A stretch of 64,000 nt of DNA from Opisthorchis felineus (lineage: Eukaryota > Platyhelminthes > Trematoda > Opisthorchiida > Opisthorchiidae), in contig SJOL01004514.1 in the NCBI GenBank assembly GCA_004794785.1, positions 108,341 through 172,340 of the forward strand. The letters run 5' to 3'. Each line of letters opens with the position of its first letter. The first letter of the stretch is position 1. The notes under the pieces are model-generated. The model was not told where the DNA came from, made no database searches, and saw nothing but the letters and a program-made list of their open reading frames with translations. A program made the position numbers and the translations under genes. Below are positions 13,321 through 25,974 of this stretch, piece by piece.

Positions 13321-14109
13321 GCTGAAATCTCCTCGACACTATTTCCTTTGTCCGCTACACAAAAACAGGTTGGTTTAAATATCGACCATCCCATGGAATT
13401 GTCTCACTCTGAGAAGACCAAGGCGTGTTCCGCAGTACGAGGGCGCGGAGCAAACGGAGACTTACAATCGCACACTTTGCGAATGCACAGTTTAAAACAC
13501 TGGTTGATGCAAAATGTGCTCCAATCCGTATCAAAACAGACAGTCGGACGGAACTCTCCCCGGGTCGAAGAACGTGAATACTGCTGACTTACTCAGTTTG
13601 ACCAGATAATGTCACATTTGTCTTTGAGATGGCATTGGCAAACCTGGATGAGCTAGGGAAGGAGCCATTTTGCGTTTTTCCTTTCTTTGTTGTGGGTCGA
13701 ATCCGAACTGAAATCACACAGGTAATTTTCTGTTGCTTATACATGTGCAGCACAGCATTATAAAGTGCATGGCATTCATTTTACCGTTTGAATTCGTTGA
13801 GGAACCTGTGCACTTGTATTCGGGAACAGAGCAGCTTTAGATTGTCATCATTAAGAAGTACGCTTCCTCAAAGCGTTCACCAATGACAGTCCCCATGATT
13901 GTGCATCATCTGGCTTGATGGTACACCTTCCAATAAAGCATCATACTTGTTTCCTCACTGATCAAACGAGGATTTTTTTTTTGATAAAAAAGCCAACTGA
14001 CTCGCGACATGACGACATCTATGCACTGATGATAAGGGATTCCTTCCAGGAAACTGATGATCATTCACGAACTACATTCATTTGCGAACGAATTCCAATT
14101 TAGCGGGAA

Positions 14110-14235
14110 ACGCATAGGAATCACAGTTAAACCTCTCATGATATTCTTCAACTAAATTTGATGCACAAAGGTAATCTAATACTTCAGCTGGCAGGCATTC
14201 AAGATACCGCAGTGTATTTTTTGAGGAAACGTCAC
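14110..14235 (-). repeat. Ribozyme repeat, strongly decayed body fragment
   Basis: The order AAACCTCTCATGATATTCTT, CAACTAAATTTGATGCACAA, AGGTAATCTAATACTTCAGC and GATACCGCAGTGTATTTTTT follows the family body with many substitutions. No hammerhead remains. Confidence 0.5.
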
Positions 14236-14239
14236 TCAT

Positions 14240-17090
14240 CATCAGACATTGAGGGGTTGCATTCTGATGTAGTTTTACTGATTTGGAGAGGAAACGCCTT
14301 GCTCTATAAATGCAGCCCAGCAAGATGCATTCTTAATGAAGCATCCAGACATAGCGTGCAGTTTTGGGGATGAAGTTCTATTCAAATCAGGGTTGCTAGA
14401 ACTTTCACTTATCTCTAAATGTGAAACAAATGGCTGTTTCTGGACTTGACGGGTTATATTGCCTAAAAAATTGCAGTTGTCATTTCGTAGGTATTTAGGA
14501 AAACAGGTTGCGTCAGGATATCTGAAAAGAACCCCTTGAGTACACTCGTACCTCATTCGTTGTCAATTATCTCTGTCATCAGGAACACCTCATCGCCTCA
14601 CTGAGGAGGTCGAGGAACATTTTCTGGTCAGGCGATTGACGTGATTATTAGCGAAACGTTCACGATCAGGAGACCTGAGCCATTATCTTGGAAGGGTGTC
14701 TTGGAAACGGAAGCTTACGTTGTTAGCACTGTGTAAGAATTAGGCAGAATCTTGGTAGATCTTGATACGTGAGTGCACGCCACACAGATCGAGCAAAAAC
14801 ATAACAAGCGGTCAATTTGTGATGGACCCAGTCTTCTCATTGCAGCTTCGAACAAACGGAGAGCAACGTGCAATAGCGCGTACTTTAGCAAAATCGGACT
14901 TTTGAGTTACCAGCATAAAAAACTGTCCCCCCGGTAAAAGCAAACGAATGGAAGTGGGGTAAGTTTATTCCATTTTATAACAGTGATCTGTCTAAAATTT
15001 TCACCACTAATCACGTAGTCAATGAACTACCACCCCAAGGTGAGCCTTTCCCGAAAACATTTGTGTGATGCCAAACCGATGGATGTGTACTACACGGAGA
15101 GTAGCACTGACTCCTTCATACTAAGAAAGTGATTTGCGTCGGCGCTCATAGTTGGGCCATCATTTATAGGCCTTCTGGCTGCTAGCAGGAGTTCTCTGTG
15201 TATTTGCAGATGCTGAGTGGAAACGGAAGAACCTGAACCAGTGAACTCATTGGTGCCTGCGGGGTAGTTTACACAGAATACATTGCGGAACAGCGAGTCC
15301 GACCATTTTCGGTCTCGTGCTTCCGCAGGTTGTACACATATGGGCGGTTTGGGCTTTGCCCGAATTTGCACGACTGTTTTAAATGACGCACTTGAATTCG
15401 GAAATCAGAATGTGTTGCACCCGAAAAAATTTCAAACTTGTGCAACCGGCAGTTATCCAGACTGCTCTGTCCAGTGTCAAACTTACTTACTGGATCGCAG
15501 ACGTTACCCGTCGTTAATGTTAGCTGATAACCGTCTAAATCATACTTCTTAGTGTCACAGAAGCACAGTGTCCGAGCTTTTTGGGGGAAATTTACGAACT
15601 AGGTTCAGGTTCCTACACTTTGGCAGGAAAATATGCAACACGGCGTGCTGACCCTTCCGTGCGGTCTTTTGTTGGATACCATGTAAAAGTATACCATTTA
15701 AACGTCGTCCAAAAAAGGAGAACCATCACCAATATCCTATCCTGTTACAAAAGGGGGTTGTTCTGTACACCGAATTAAATTCACTCGACATTGCAACTAT
15801 GTCAGTCTGATCGATGAACGGAAAACGGAAAACTTGGTTCCATCCAGTATTACATCATGTAGCTTATCCGGGTGGTCCAATAAATCGGTGTCAGATCGTA
15901 ACCTGCTCAGTGAGACCAGACTTGCTCACCAGTCATAGTTGTTTTCTGAAGGCACTCCACGGACACAGTACTCAAACAAATGTTTCTCAGTTCACTGAGT
16001 ACTTGGCAATTGAACTACGTTAGAACATTAACCAATGTGCTCTACTTGATGTTTTTCACTGTGAAATATCTTTGGCGTTTTGTGACCTTATAAGCTACAA
16101 GCTGCTTAGAAATCAACTACTCAGCAGTCTGAAGCATACAAGCACTATGACTATCCAATGTCTCTATGTTAGTGCTTGGCGTTTATGCAAATGCCACACC
16201 ACAAAAATCCATACTTCAACATGATATAAAATCAATGAGTTTTGAATGATAAGGTCAACATTAATAGGTCATATACCAGCTATCGGATAATCACCGAGTG
16301 TCTACTCAGCACTGAGTACACCGTTACGTGTAGCGCATATAACCACATCAGAGAAACCGACTTAGAACTAGCTGCTAATGACCAGGGTGTTACGATTTCG
16401 TTTTAGTGAACCATAGTCGTGATCGTTATATCTGAATAATTATCGAAAAAACCCATGCAAAACCCATGCTGTATAAATACGTTCCGCTTCAACAAAGTAT
16501 CACGATTTCGAAGGGCGTGTCATGCGATGTAATGTTTTCGGATCAATACTAGAAACGAATGCGCCCCCTAAGATCCGCAGGCTGGAAAATTGTGAAATTT
16601 CTCTGAAAAAACGGCTGTGGATTGTATCTCACAGCTTTGTCTAATGAGTTAAGTTTCAAACTCCATAGTGACGTACATGTTTCAGCCTATGGCGGGATTC
16701 AAAGTGCAGTTATCTTCAATTCGGTAGGTGTTTTGATTGAGACAACAATGTGGATTTCTCGCCTCACGTTAGCTATTCGCCGTAATACGATAACACAGTA
16801 AATACACTGACCTACGTATGGCCCTTTGGAGTTTGGGGCTACATCACACTATAACCACAATTATTTCAAGTTTTTCCGGATTAAATTGCAATTTAAATGC
16901 ATGACAAAGTTAAATATGATACGCACAACCGCGAAGGTTCAGCCGGTTTCAGGTAAGTTTCAAAAAGATTGCTTTCTTTAGAAAAGGACCTCGAAATGCA
17001 TGAAACATCGAGGATTAGTAGAACCTGCGAGTAGTTGAGGCTTCTGGAGAGGTTGGCTAAGTTGTTCTTGCGTCTGCCGTGCCTAGACCG
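14240..17090. other. No recognisable feature
   Basis: Short open frames only, none with a motif or a splice context I trust. AT-rich anonymous DNA. Confidence 0.4.
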
Positions 17091-17099
17091 AACAGACCA

Positions 17100-17800
17100 G
17101 CCGTCAGGCTGCTAAACCTTCAACATCGCAACACCGAATTTTCCATTCTCGGGACTCGATAGGAGGGCGCAGACTCCAGTTTCCGTCAGCTTTATATTCT
17201 ACTTGAATCTACTTTGGATAGATTTCGACAAATACATTCATTTGCATATCAAATGGCTTTTCAAGGGAGGAGCGACTGAATCTCTCGTTCATGATATTCT
17301 TCAACTGCATGTGCTGCACAAAGGCCGCTTTATGTTTCTGCTGGGTCGATATTCGAGACATCGTAGTAAATTTCCATAAAGGAACCTACTGTTGGAAACT
17401 TTTTGACAGCCCACCACCTATTATGCCCTCCTCAGGTCTCGACAGGTAGATACAGATTCCAGTCTCCGGTAATCTTATGTTCTACTTTAACCCAAATCGG
17501 ACGACATTGAAAAAAATCATTTGCATACAACTGTGGCTTTCAGCAGAGATAAAACTCTTGCCCAGCTGAACCTCTCCTTCACGTGGTTCTTGGAATTACT
17601 ATGTTCACCAAAGGTTGCCTCATATTACTGGTTACATTGCTCGGATGAAACACAATACTCATCAGGTTGCTGAAAACTCTTCAATAACCCACCATCGGGT
17701 TCGACCTTCTCAGGACTCAACAAGCAGGCACACTTCCCGAAATTCGTAAAACTTATTTTCTCCTTACACTCAAGCTGGAAATACACACATTTGCAAACTA
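17100..17800 (-). repeat. Ribozyme repeat, head-to-tail trimer
   Basis: Three consecutive units on the minus strand. Equivalent positions just 5' of each ribozyme core lie at about 17172, 17455 and 17733, giving unit lengths of 283 and 278 bases. Each unit shows the decayed hammerhead, then CACTTGAA-like, CATTTGCAT-like, CAGCTGAATCTCTC-like and CTTCAACTGCATGTGCTGCA-like landmarks. All three catalytic cores are broken. The equal spacing shows the family amplifies as tandem multimers. Confidence 0.75.
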
Positions 17801-19552
17801 AGTTGCATTGTTATGCAAGACTCGATTTGAGTCTTCCGTGAAAAGGCAGTCAATTTGCAACTGAGTATATTCCTCAAAGCTGTGTATCACATAGCAAAAC
17901 GAGGATGAAAGGCCTAGTTATAGGTCTACTCTGGTTCTCTGAAACTCCGTTTTTGGAACGCAAGCTCACAACATTATTCGATGTGAAGGGATGACGCTTT
18001 TTGGGTGAAGTGTAGAAACGCGTTGCAGTGCAGCGCATCCATCAGAAACTTACCCAAAAGTATAAATATACAGTTCAGTTTGGGAAACTCCAAAAAATAG
18101 ATGAATTATGCGGATTCATATCCCCGTGATTGTTGTGAACCAAGCCTTTGCTGGACTGCGTACCTCCTAAGTGTTCTTAATATGCGATGGTTCATTATTT
18201 AAGTGTACCACCTGCCGTGAAATCCACAAGAATCTTTCAATCTTGCATTTTGAAATGTACAGTAGTGCATTACGAAAATGACCTATGTAGTCCACTGAAG
18301 CTTCTCTCAATATTTACAATACTTCCAAGTTAATATTACCTTCGGAATAAAACCGTTAGATTTTAAAGAATGACAACGACTAGAAATCTTACTGGATGCT
18401 AGACGGAGACTGTTTTTCAAACCGTAGTTTGGGGCTCCAGGTCCCTGTAACAATTAAACTGGCGGCGAAATTTATCACGACAGATTTACGCTTCCTTTAA
18501 AGTTCTTCCTCCGTTCTTCCACCATATGAATGCTTAATAATATATCTCTTCGTCTGTGTTCAATTCGGCGTCCAGCAGATTTGTTGTGCAATTTTCTGGG
18601 TATCGAAATTTATACACCACTATTCAACGTGTACGAATGCAGATTTAAAACTCAGTATTGGCAAAGCAACAATTTCTGCTATCGGGGTTGCTAATAGAAG
18701 TCCATTATTCGGAACTTGAAGAAGAAATGAACTTTTTTGCAACTGCTCACAAGGTTGGTGGGAGCAGTAGGCAGCCCAACATGGGTTATGCCACCTGAGC
18801 TTATCAGGTAAGCATATTATCCATCGGGTTTATAACTTAAACACCAACTTGTACGTATGCCGCAGTAAATTCTCCCTTGAAAATGGTGTTCAAACTGATG
18901 AAAGGATCGAAATCTGTCGTTTATAATATATATTCTGACTAAATGCCCTAACGGAGGAGAATTTGATACTCAGCAGCAGCGTCATTTTTGTTCCTTTCTA
19001 TAGTATTTTGGGGGCAATAAATTTTGCCAGGCTGAGTAAATGTCACACGTCATTGCTTTGTTTCTGAACAACAGTATAGCCATCTAGGTAACGCTCGAAC
19101 TAACCTGATGTCATTGGTAACGTGTACTTTAAAAAATAGCACCACTCATTCCCACTCTTTTTTGGTCTAAATTCTTCTCACCAAAGTGCTTTCCGTCATT
19201 TCTCATCATTTACTTGACAGCCGACGTTCGTTTCACCCGCACAAACCAAAAACATGATATGTCGGTTAAATACTACAGACACTTGGGCTGTTTGCTTTGC
19301 AGCTAAAATTTAGTTAACCTCATTTGAGAAAGCTAAAAAAAGCCGGACGAAACTGAAAAAAACTGAGGATAGTGAACTAGCCAATGGACTTGCCTTACCC
19401 ACGAAGAAGGTGTCAATGTCTCATTGTTTGCTGTTACTGAAGCAAGTCCGGAGCCTCCTGGCTCAGTTCGGCAATTCCCCCGTGAATCGGCAAGTATAGC
19501 CAAACTTTGGATCAAAGTGGTGGGAAAAACGTGGAGGAATTGCTTTGTTCAG
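17800..19552. other. Probable intron or intergenic sequence
   Basis: No exon or repeat recognised up to the acceptor at 19552. It may be intron of the plus-strand gene whose exon follows. Confidence 0.35.
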
Positions 19553-19715
19553 CTGAGCTAGGTTGGAATCAGGCCCTGAACGGGTACACTGTGACACTGT
19601 GGCTCAGTGTCGATCCAATCCGACAAACAAAATGGTGCACTGTTGAGGTTTCCGATACGGGACTTGGAGTCACGCTTAGGTTTGACGATCCCGAAGACGT
19701 GCCTGGTCAACCGAG
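19553..19715 (+). CDS. Exon, concanavalin-A-like domain (BEACH-type protein?)
   Basis: This looks like a true internal exon. A pyrimidine-rich acceptor (TTGCTTTGTTCAG) precedes it and a GTAATA donor follows. Only one frame is open across it. The peptide includes ELGWNQALNGYTVTLWLSVD and WCTVEVSDTGLGVTLRFDDP, a beta-sandwich-like pattern. The NGYTVTLWL segment resembles the start of the concanavalin-A-like domain of BEACH proteins such as LYST, neurobeachin and WDFY, large adaptors of vesicle traffic and autophagy. The exon begins with two bases of a split codon and ends with two bases of another. Exon reality is fairly secure. The family call is an inference from short similarity, and another laminin-G-type fold is possible. 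Confidence 0.6.
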
Positions 19716-19969
19716 GTAATATAAATGCTAAATCCTCCTGTGAATCAAAGGTGATCAGTGGTTATGTTTCTCTTCCTTTCTGACTACTCATCAGTAGAGT
19801 GATTTTTGTCCGTCTATTATAACGCCGTTTCGTTTCTGTGCTTCTCGTTTCTCCGGTTTTCGCTCCTGCTTAAGGTCTAATTGGTCTCTAGTAATTGATG
19901 TCAAGATTTGCTGACTGTCCGGTTTCGCTTGCAATCTTGTGTCAGCTCTGCCTAATTTGAGTGACCGCG

Positions 19970-20062
19970 CTGACGGGGAAACGGACCGGCCGGGGAGCGA
20001 ACCCAGAGCTCCTCAGATGGGAGGCGTGGGTGTTACCCGCTACACCAACTCGACGCCTCAGC
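19970..20062 (-). repeat. tRNA-like SINE head, minus strand
   Basis: Minus-strand GAGTTGGTGTAGCGGGTAAC (box A) and CTGGGTTCGCTCCCCGG (box B) are spaced like an internal polymerase III promoter. It lies between the two plus-strand exons at 19553 and 20621, so if that gene is real the element is intronic and antisense. Confidence 0.5.
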
Positions 20063-20620
20063 AGGCGAAACAGTAAGTGGTCTGGTGTCTAGAAATTTCG
20101 TCCACATTTTGTTAGTGTTCACGCCCCTGTTCTTTTCTGTGCACTATGGTGTGTTCACGCGGTCTTTTCTGTCCTCATCCGAACTAACCATGTGGATGCA
20201 GGGAAGCCGGTCATGTGAATACTTAATATTGGTTTCCAAGGTCAGTTCTGCAGACCGAATTGCATGGCTGGGGTCGTAGTTGAAGACTTAACTGGTGCGA
20301 CTAGCTTTGGTGAATAGCCATGCCGTTTCTGTCAATTAGTCTTCAATCTTTTCAGGAAAAGCTGATAATTACTTGTGTATATGAATCCGCACATCCTCGC
20401 GAACTTAGAGTGACTAGGTAAATCATTAGATGTGTAAGTGGAGGCCAACTGTAATTCAAATGTCCAAGCTTTGCATTGCAGTCTGCGGGTGTCTAAAAGT
20501 GTGAAACTGCTAACCGAACAGTTGCGTGGCTGAATTTGCCTCTGATTCTTAGTTGGGCTTAACAAGGGTGAGTTGCCTTGTATGTCAAAACGTTTGGAAT
20601 CCGACCGAAACTCCTTCAAG

Positions 20621-20730
20621 GTCCACCGCCAGATTTCCTGCTCCAGAATCTAACAATCTAACATCTGTTTTGTCATTCGGAAGAAAGGAAATCTCCACCA
20701 ATTTTTGGTGCATGTTGAGTTTCAGAACAA
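20621..20730 (+). CDS. Probable next exon of the concanavalin-A-like gene
   Basis: The acceptor CTCCTTCAAG and donor GTGAGT bracket 110 bases. The first base G completes the AG left by the exon ending at 19715, giving an Arg codon, and the frame then stays open. The joined peptide continues with STARFPAPESNNLTSVLSFG and then RKEISTNFWCMLSFRT. The phase match is one-in-three by chance, the acceptor is only moderate, and no family motif is decisive. It ends with one base of a split codon, so further exons are required downstream. No following exon was identified with confidence. Confidence 0.4.
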
Positions 20731-23105
20731 GTGAGTTCGAGTAAAATTTTATCTTCACAGTATGTTATTGAAGACGCTTATCTGTCCACCAGGTTGTCTC
20801 CAATGTATTACTGATAAAACATGGCAGTCTCAGGTTGGCCTGGGCGATCTGGTTGCAAAATGGGTCTGCTGTTATTGTACAAAATTGTTCAAACGAACTC
20901 GGTCACAATTAATTTGACTGTGTCAGAAATATTTGTCCCTTGCGCGCAAATCCTGGAGTTAAAAGGGTTTTCAAATTTAATAGTTTTGCTGTATTCCTCT
21001 AATAACCAGGTAGACTAATTCGTAAGATGATCCAATAAATGACTTATACGCATGCCGGAATTGAGACAAAAAACAGAGAGCTGCAATCCTCTACAGTAGT
21101 GCAAAGCCGGTGGGATCGTTGTGAACAGATGTTTACTAGAACGCATTACAAGCCAACATAGACAGACTTCATTTAGTCACGAGGCTTGAAGGGCCGAATA
21201 ATATTTCATTTCCTCTGTCTAGTACCTTTTATCCAAAACATCCTAGCGCAACATTGACTTCTCGTCTACATGCTTTTTCTCGATGTATCTTTGCCAGGAG
21301 ACCGACTCAATCTTGAATACCACGTGATTAGATGACCTTTACAGAAACAACAACATCTTGTAAAATCCGTCCATTGTAGGTCTACTCAGTTCCGTGTGAT
21401 AAGATAATCTAGGCAAGTAAATGCCCTGTACTACAAGGGATTACATCTGAGTATCTGAAAGTCAGTGAAAATTCATCGATTATATGGTCCGAATTTGAAC
21501 CATGCCACCGTTATGTGGTGTAAATTCGCCGAGAACACTGAGAGCGTAACATCCTGGGAAATATCTATTCCCAACTTTAAAACTACGCCGTTGGGTTTAT
21601 TTTAGTACCTTATATTTGACAGAGAATGTCTTCAATGCATATTTCACAAATTGAACGAATCAGAATCCTAGCTGCGGTTTGATGCTAGCAAAGTACGCGA
21701 GATTTTGTGCCCTAAAGCATTTAAGAAAAGACTGAGAAAACCTGACTGCAAAGACAGTATGTGTATTCATCTGGTAGTCGTCAGAAACCAGCCTAAAACT
21801 TACTGTGTTTCAACACAGATCTTCCATGCGATAGCCTATCACAACGGGTATTGGAGTCTAGGTCAAACCCGGAGGTAATTTATCTCTCCTACGCCAATTA
21901 ACGTACATTCAGTCGTTCATTTGACATCGAATCAAGTTTTCTAACTGAACCGGAATTTCTAATCTCTACGTGGTTTACAAAACAGACGACATCTGCTCTG
22001 ATTTTCTGAAAGCCGTGCCCATCTGATTGTTTAATTAGTGCCTCTGGGTGAAATGCGCTTGGGCTAACAACGACTACACGTCAGGTCTTGGTTACTAAGG
22101 CCAGGTCGTTTTATTTCTCCAAAACCTGCCAAAATTTAGTGTCCGCTCTGTTCAATGTTCGCTCGGCTTTTTCGGGACTTTACCAGATGCTACAACCTGT
22201 CCATATGAACCTCCTGAAAACAACTTAAAGCCTGTCCACACGGCGCCCCAAAATAGAAGCCACAGGCGGATTATTTTTCATGTTCTTCTGGATCCAGTCG
22301 TTGTCGATGAAAGATAGTCAGTCTCGCAGAAAATGAGCGATTGTTAAGCAAGTCACATGAGTGAAATAGTAAATTCTCAGACAATTTGTAAACCCCGTCA
22401 AAGAGGAGAGAAGATCAATACGAAGTCGATTTCTTACACGGATTTGATCTCCTTGAAACTGCAAATATTTTTAGTTCTGGCCTCGTACTTTTGAAAGATT
22501 CTCATCAACTGTGATTTCATATCTCCTTCTTCGGCAACTGTCGGCTTCCATCAAAGTGAGTTGATCAACTTAAGTGCATTTGAGTTAAGCTGTCATTCAT
22601 ACGGCTTTCCGCTGTCAAATTCGTGACGGTTGGAAAATTTAGTTGCTACCCAACGGATACCAAACAAAACGCTAAATGCGTATTACACAGGCACGGTATT
22701 CAGGTCGCGGGATAATACTGTTTGCTTTGTCGGTTTAGTATGAAACGTCCTTCTATTGCAAATCTATAGACTACATTTCGTCTTTAGACCTAACAGACTA
22801 CTCATTAGGTTGTTGAAATGCTTCTTGTCGAAACCACATTTTTGTGTAAATATGTGTCCTGTTGTTCCAATATGAGATGGCAAGCCTTGGAGTAGTTGGC
22901 ACAATATGTATGCAAGTGAGTCTGTCTACAGGTCAGTGCCGGTGTTTTCAAATATCAAACCGTGATCCTGACAAGACCCGTTCAAAAAAAAATTGTGGGT
23001 CGCTTTCCCGATGTGAGCAGTTGGCAACATATCACGTCTTGTTGTGCTCTAGAATTCCGAGCAAGCAGCAATAGCATCGAAAACTGAATTAATTGCCAAA
23101 GGGAT
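20731..23105. other. Probable intron, anonymous
   Basis: No exon with convincing borders and no recognisable repeat, apart from a possible scrap of the ribozyme repeat near 22797-22850 (ACTACTCATTAGGTTGTTGA, minus-ribozyme orientation). Confidence 0.35.
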
Positions 23106-23109
23106 GATT

Positions 23110-23310
23110 AGCACCACATTAGGTATCGCGATATCTCGAATATCATACCAAATGAAACATGAGGCCGCCTGGTGCAGCACATTCAGTTGCTTAGAAACAT
23201 AATACACGAGGGATTTAGCTGGGTTCCAGACGATTCTCTCGCAAAAGCAAATGTGTTTGCAAATGAGTGTATTTTGCTGACACTAAGAGTAATTTTTCAA
23301 TGTATGTTGC
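23110..23310 (+). repeat. Ribozyme repeat, body fragment
   Basis: Plus-ribozyme orientation landmarks in order: GTATCGCGATATCTCGAATA, CAAATGAAACATGAGGCCGC, CTGGTGCAGCACATTCAGTT, GATTTAGCTGGGTTCCAGAC, GTTTGCAAATGAGTGTATTT. It is one of the better preserved bodies and ends before the hammerhead. Confidence 0.75.
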
Positions 23311-23319
23311 TCTAGAATT

Positions 23320-24875
23320 CCAAAGTCAAGAACAGCATTCCTGGTAAACAAGTGCGATTATTATTTTGCCTAAGCCATTTCAGTAATGCCACCCTCAACG
23401 GGCTTACAAAACTCCTGGCTGTTATGCAACAGAAGACTGAGCGCTATACTTGATTTACCCGCTTTACTTTGTGTTATTCCCCAGTGAACAGGCCGTGAGA
23501 AATCGTGTTAAGTTTGAGAACGTTTCCTGAGCTGCCAAGTAAAGTGATATTGCCCGATGATATTCTGGAACATGGCTTCGGAAATCCTTGAATTACCGAA
23601 AACCACACTGGCATCGTACCAATTTTCAGTCAAAAAGTCAGAAAAGACGAGTGAGGAAAGTTCATTCTGATATGATCTATCACCTTGCTCGCGAGACGGG
23701 TCAACTGCAAACTTTACCATCCCGATGTAAGAAATTGTTGGAACGTTTCAGGGTCACATAAAAATACATCCGGCTTATTCAGCTTCACACCGAACACAGC
23801 TTTACAACCGGTGGCTGATCGAAACACAATAGATGAGAAGGCTTGAGGTGGCATACTTACGCGAGTGAATCTTCACTGGAGCCCACACCGGAGGACTGAA
23901 TTCACATCGATTCCTGCGCGCAACTTTTCACATCACTACACGCCAACCGCAATTCCAATACAAATACCAGTCTATTCCTAGAGCACATATGCACATTATG
24001 GATGGTTCAAAGACATTGCACTGTAAAGCGGAGCAAAATATTTTATTCTCAAGTTATACTTCTTCAAGGACTTCTTCACATCAGTCGACTGCGCGCCAGG
24101 GAAAAATATGTTCGTGTCCCTGTCTCGGTCATCTGCAAATATCCTTGAAAATGATTGCAAAATGTTGGTTTACAACACCTTATTCCAATACACTGCATTC
24201 GAACATTAGACTGCTCATGGTTAAAAGCACACTGCACGCTTTGTTCACTAATAGCCAAACCACGTTTGGCCAAGATCTGGTCACAAATGAATGTCTCTCC
24301 GGATGCACGTCAATCAATTATGTTGGCTTATTGCCGTGTCTTTTATGGAACACCTTGACCTCTTCCAAATATTTTCTCATTCACCGCAATTTGTTCAACA
24401 TTTCAAAAGCCGACTTCGAGAATTTCCAGGCAACATTTATTAAATACGAGCTGGTGATCGTCTGAAGATGTGAGGGAACCTTGCGAACGTCTGTTCGTTT
24501 CATTGAGGGGAATTCTCTTCAAGGTGTACTCCAAATTTAACAACCGGCCGGCAAGCAAAATCTATCTGAAAATCCATCCAGCCGACATTGGAGGTCAAAG
24601 CACTGGCGTTTTCACTAATATGTATTCAGTTGACATACTGGAACGCACCTTCAAAATCTGCACAGTTCCGGTTCAATTTGTGCTAACCAGTGATTTGCGT
24701 TCTGATCAGTCAAGACTGGATAAAAATATCACACAACCAGTTATCTCCGTCGGAGTAAAGAATGTCATAAAAGCACGGGATTCCGAAAATGACCTTCCAG
24801 CCACATCACGCAGTCAGGTTCTACAACAATCTTGGTCCGTAAAAGGAGAAATGATACTGTCTAAACGTAACACAT
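23320..24875. other. Two adjacent unrecognised open frames
   Basis: Plus-strand frames of 158 codons (23989-24465) and 139 codons (24470-24889) follow one another in different frames. Neither shows a domain I recognise nor splice signals. They are long for chance but each has an odd composition. A decayed mobile-element coding remnant is possible and could not be shown. The second runs into the ribozyme repeat at its end. Confidence 0.25.
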
Positions 24876-24879
24876 TACT

Positions 24880-25110
24880 CATCAGTTAGCTGAAAACTCT
24901 TTGAAAGTTCACAAGCGTTTCGTCCATTTTGGATCTAATCAGGTAGGCGCAGTCTTAGAGGTTTACTTGAAACTAAATTGGACAGATTTGGAAAAATTCA
25001 CACATTCGTACGGGGATTTAGTGTTGAGAAGAGTTCCGGCTGAATCCAACTGAATCCTTGTTTATGTGACCCGCTTCAAGTGAATGTGCTGCAATAGGCC
25101 AAAGACTGCT
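24880..25110 (-). repeat. Ribozyme repeat with U8 hammerhead
   Basis: Minus-strand unit with a hammerhead at about 24911-24960. The catalytic strand reads CTGATTA, with U at position 8 instead of G, and the GAAA strand is intact (GACGAAACG). Stem II is rewritten as TCCA paired with TGGA with a bulged A. Stem III and the cleavage segment are lost (GCTTGTG). It is predicted inactive. The body continues with AAACTAAATTGGACAGAT and CACACATTCGTACGG. Confidence 0.7.
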
Positions 25111-25215
25111 AGGGCCACATCCATCGGCCAACGGGCAAAATCCGCTCATTGGCGCATTACTTTGACGCAATCGGTAGGCTCAACTAACTGTCCTGTTTAT
25201 GATAGGATTCAGCTG
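25103..25215. repeat. Insertion or partial duplication inside a ribozyme repeat
   Basis: About 110 bases separate two copies of the same landmark: TCAAGTGAATGTGCTGCA at about 25077-25094 and TCAGCTGAATGTGTTGCA at about 25208-25225. The intervening DNA (GGGCCACATCCATCGGCC and onward) is not part of the family body. The junctions were not resolved to the base. Confidence 0.45.
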
Positions 25216-25365
25216 AATGTGTTGCACAAATGTCAGCTCTTGTTTTATTTGGCACGATATTTGTGATGTCGCAGTTTCTTGGAGGAACACTCTTCATATG
25301 TTTACTGGAAACTTTTCGACAACCCCCACCGTGTTCGCAAGTTCTGAGGCTCACACACAAAAATG
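25195..25365 (-). repeat. Ribozyme repeat, second adjacent unit, dead hammerhead
   Basis: Continues the minus-strand unit at 24880. CAGCTGAATGTGTTGCACAA, TTGTTTTATTTGGCACGATA and a heavily decayed hammerhead (about 25316-25355, GACAACCCCCACCGTGTTCG) are present. Neither catalytic strand is complete. Confidence 0.6.
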
Positions 25366-25564
25366 GTTTCCGTCAATCATGTGTCCTATATGAACATCAG
25401 GTTTTATGCAATTCATAAACTACACTCGTTTGTCAGTGACTGCATTGTTGTTAACGTGGATTTCAGTTGTCTCTCCTTAACGAGAAATCAGTTTTTAGCT
25501 TAGTGTGGTTCACCAGTCACGTGCAACTAACCATCCAAGTGGTACATATACTTGACGCAAACTG

Positions 25565-25665
25565 GGAGACTACACGAGCCTGATGAGTCCGAAAAGGCGA
25601 AACCGGTATCTCCGAAAACGTTTCAGCAAACTCATAAGTAGTATGTAATATCACGAAAGTGAACG
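25565..25665 (+). repeat. Ribozyme repeat end with core-intact hammerhead
   Basis: The hammerhead at about 25571-25615 keeps CTGATGA (25581-25587), GAAA, the self-complementary ACCGGT, and a permitted cleavage base A after U16.1. Stem II is short (GTC paired with GGC around CGAAAA). Stem I is weak: the base pair next to the cleavage site is lost, although the next three positions can pair. The downstream landmark CAGCAAACTCATAAGTAGTA follows. It may retain marginal activity. Confidence 0.65.
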
Positions 25666-25974
25666 CTATTAGCTCCGATGTCTATGATTCAATCGAGAGT
25701 ATGAACCCTCCTCCAGCAAAAAAGTCATCCGCACACGAAAAACATTCCCGTCTGTTTCTAATAAACAATGTCCAAATTCATAAACGCATCGCTGGTCTTG
25801 GAAACCACTTGTATGTCTAGCCTTGAGAGCCATGAAGAGCAAAAGAGGAGGTCCTCATGTTTTGTTTTACAGGTGTGAAAACACTTAGGATTCATTTAAA
25901 GTAACCTTCTTCACCGGGAGTATTTATGAACCGACTTGCATGAACCTATTCTATCACCTAATCTAGCCAAACAA

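Noticed and set aside
23989..24889. Two adjacent long plus-strand open frames (158 and 139 codons).
   Set aside because: No domain, no splice sites and a frame change between them. Kept only as an unrecognised region.
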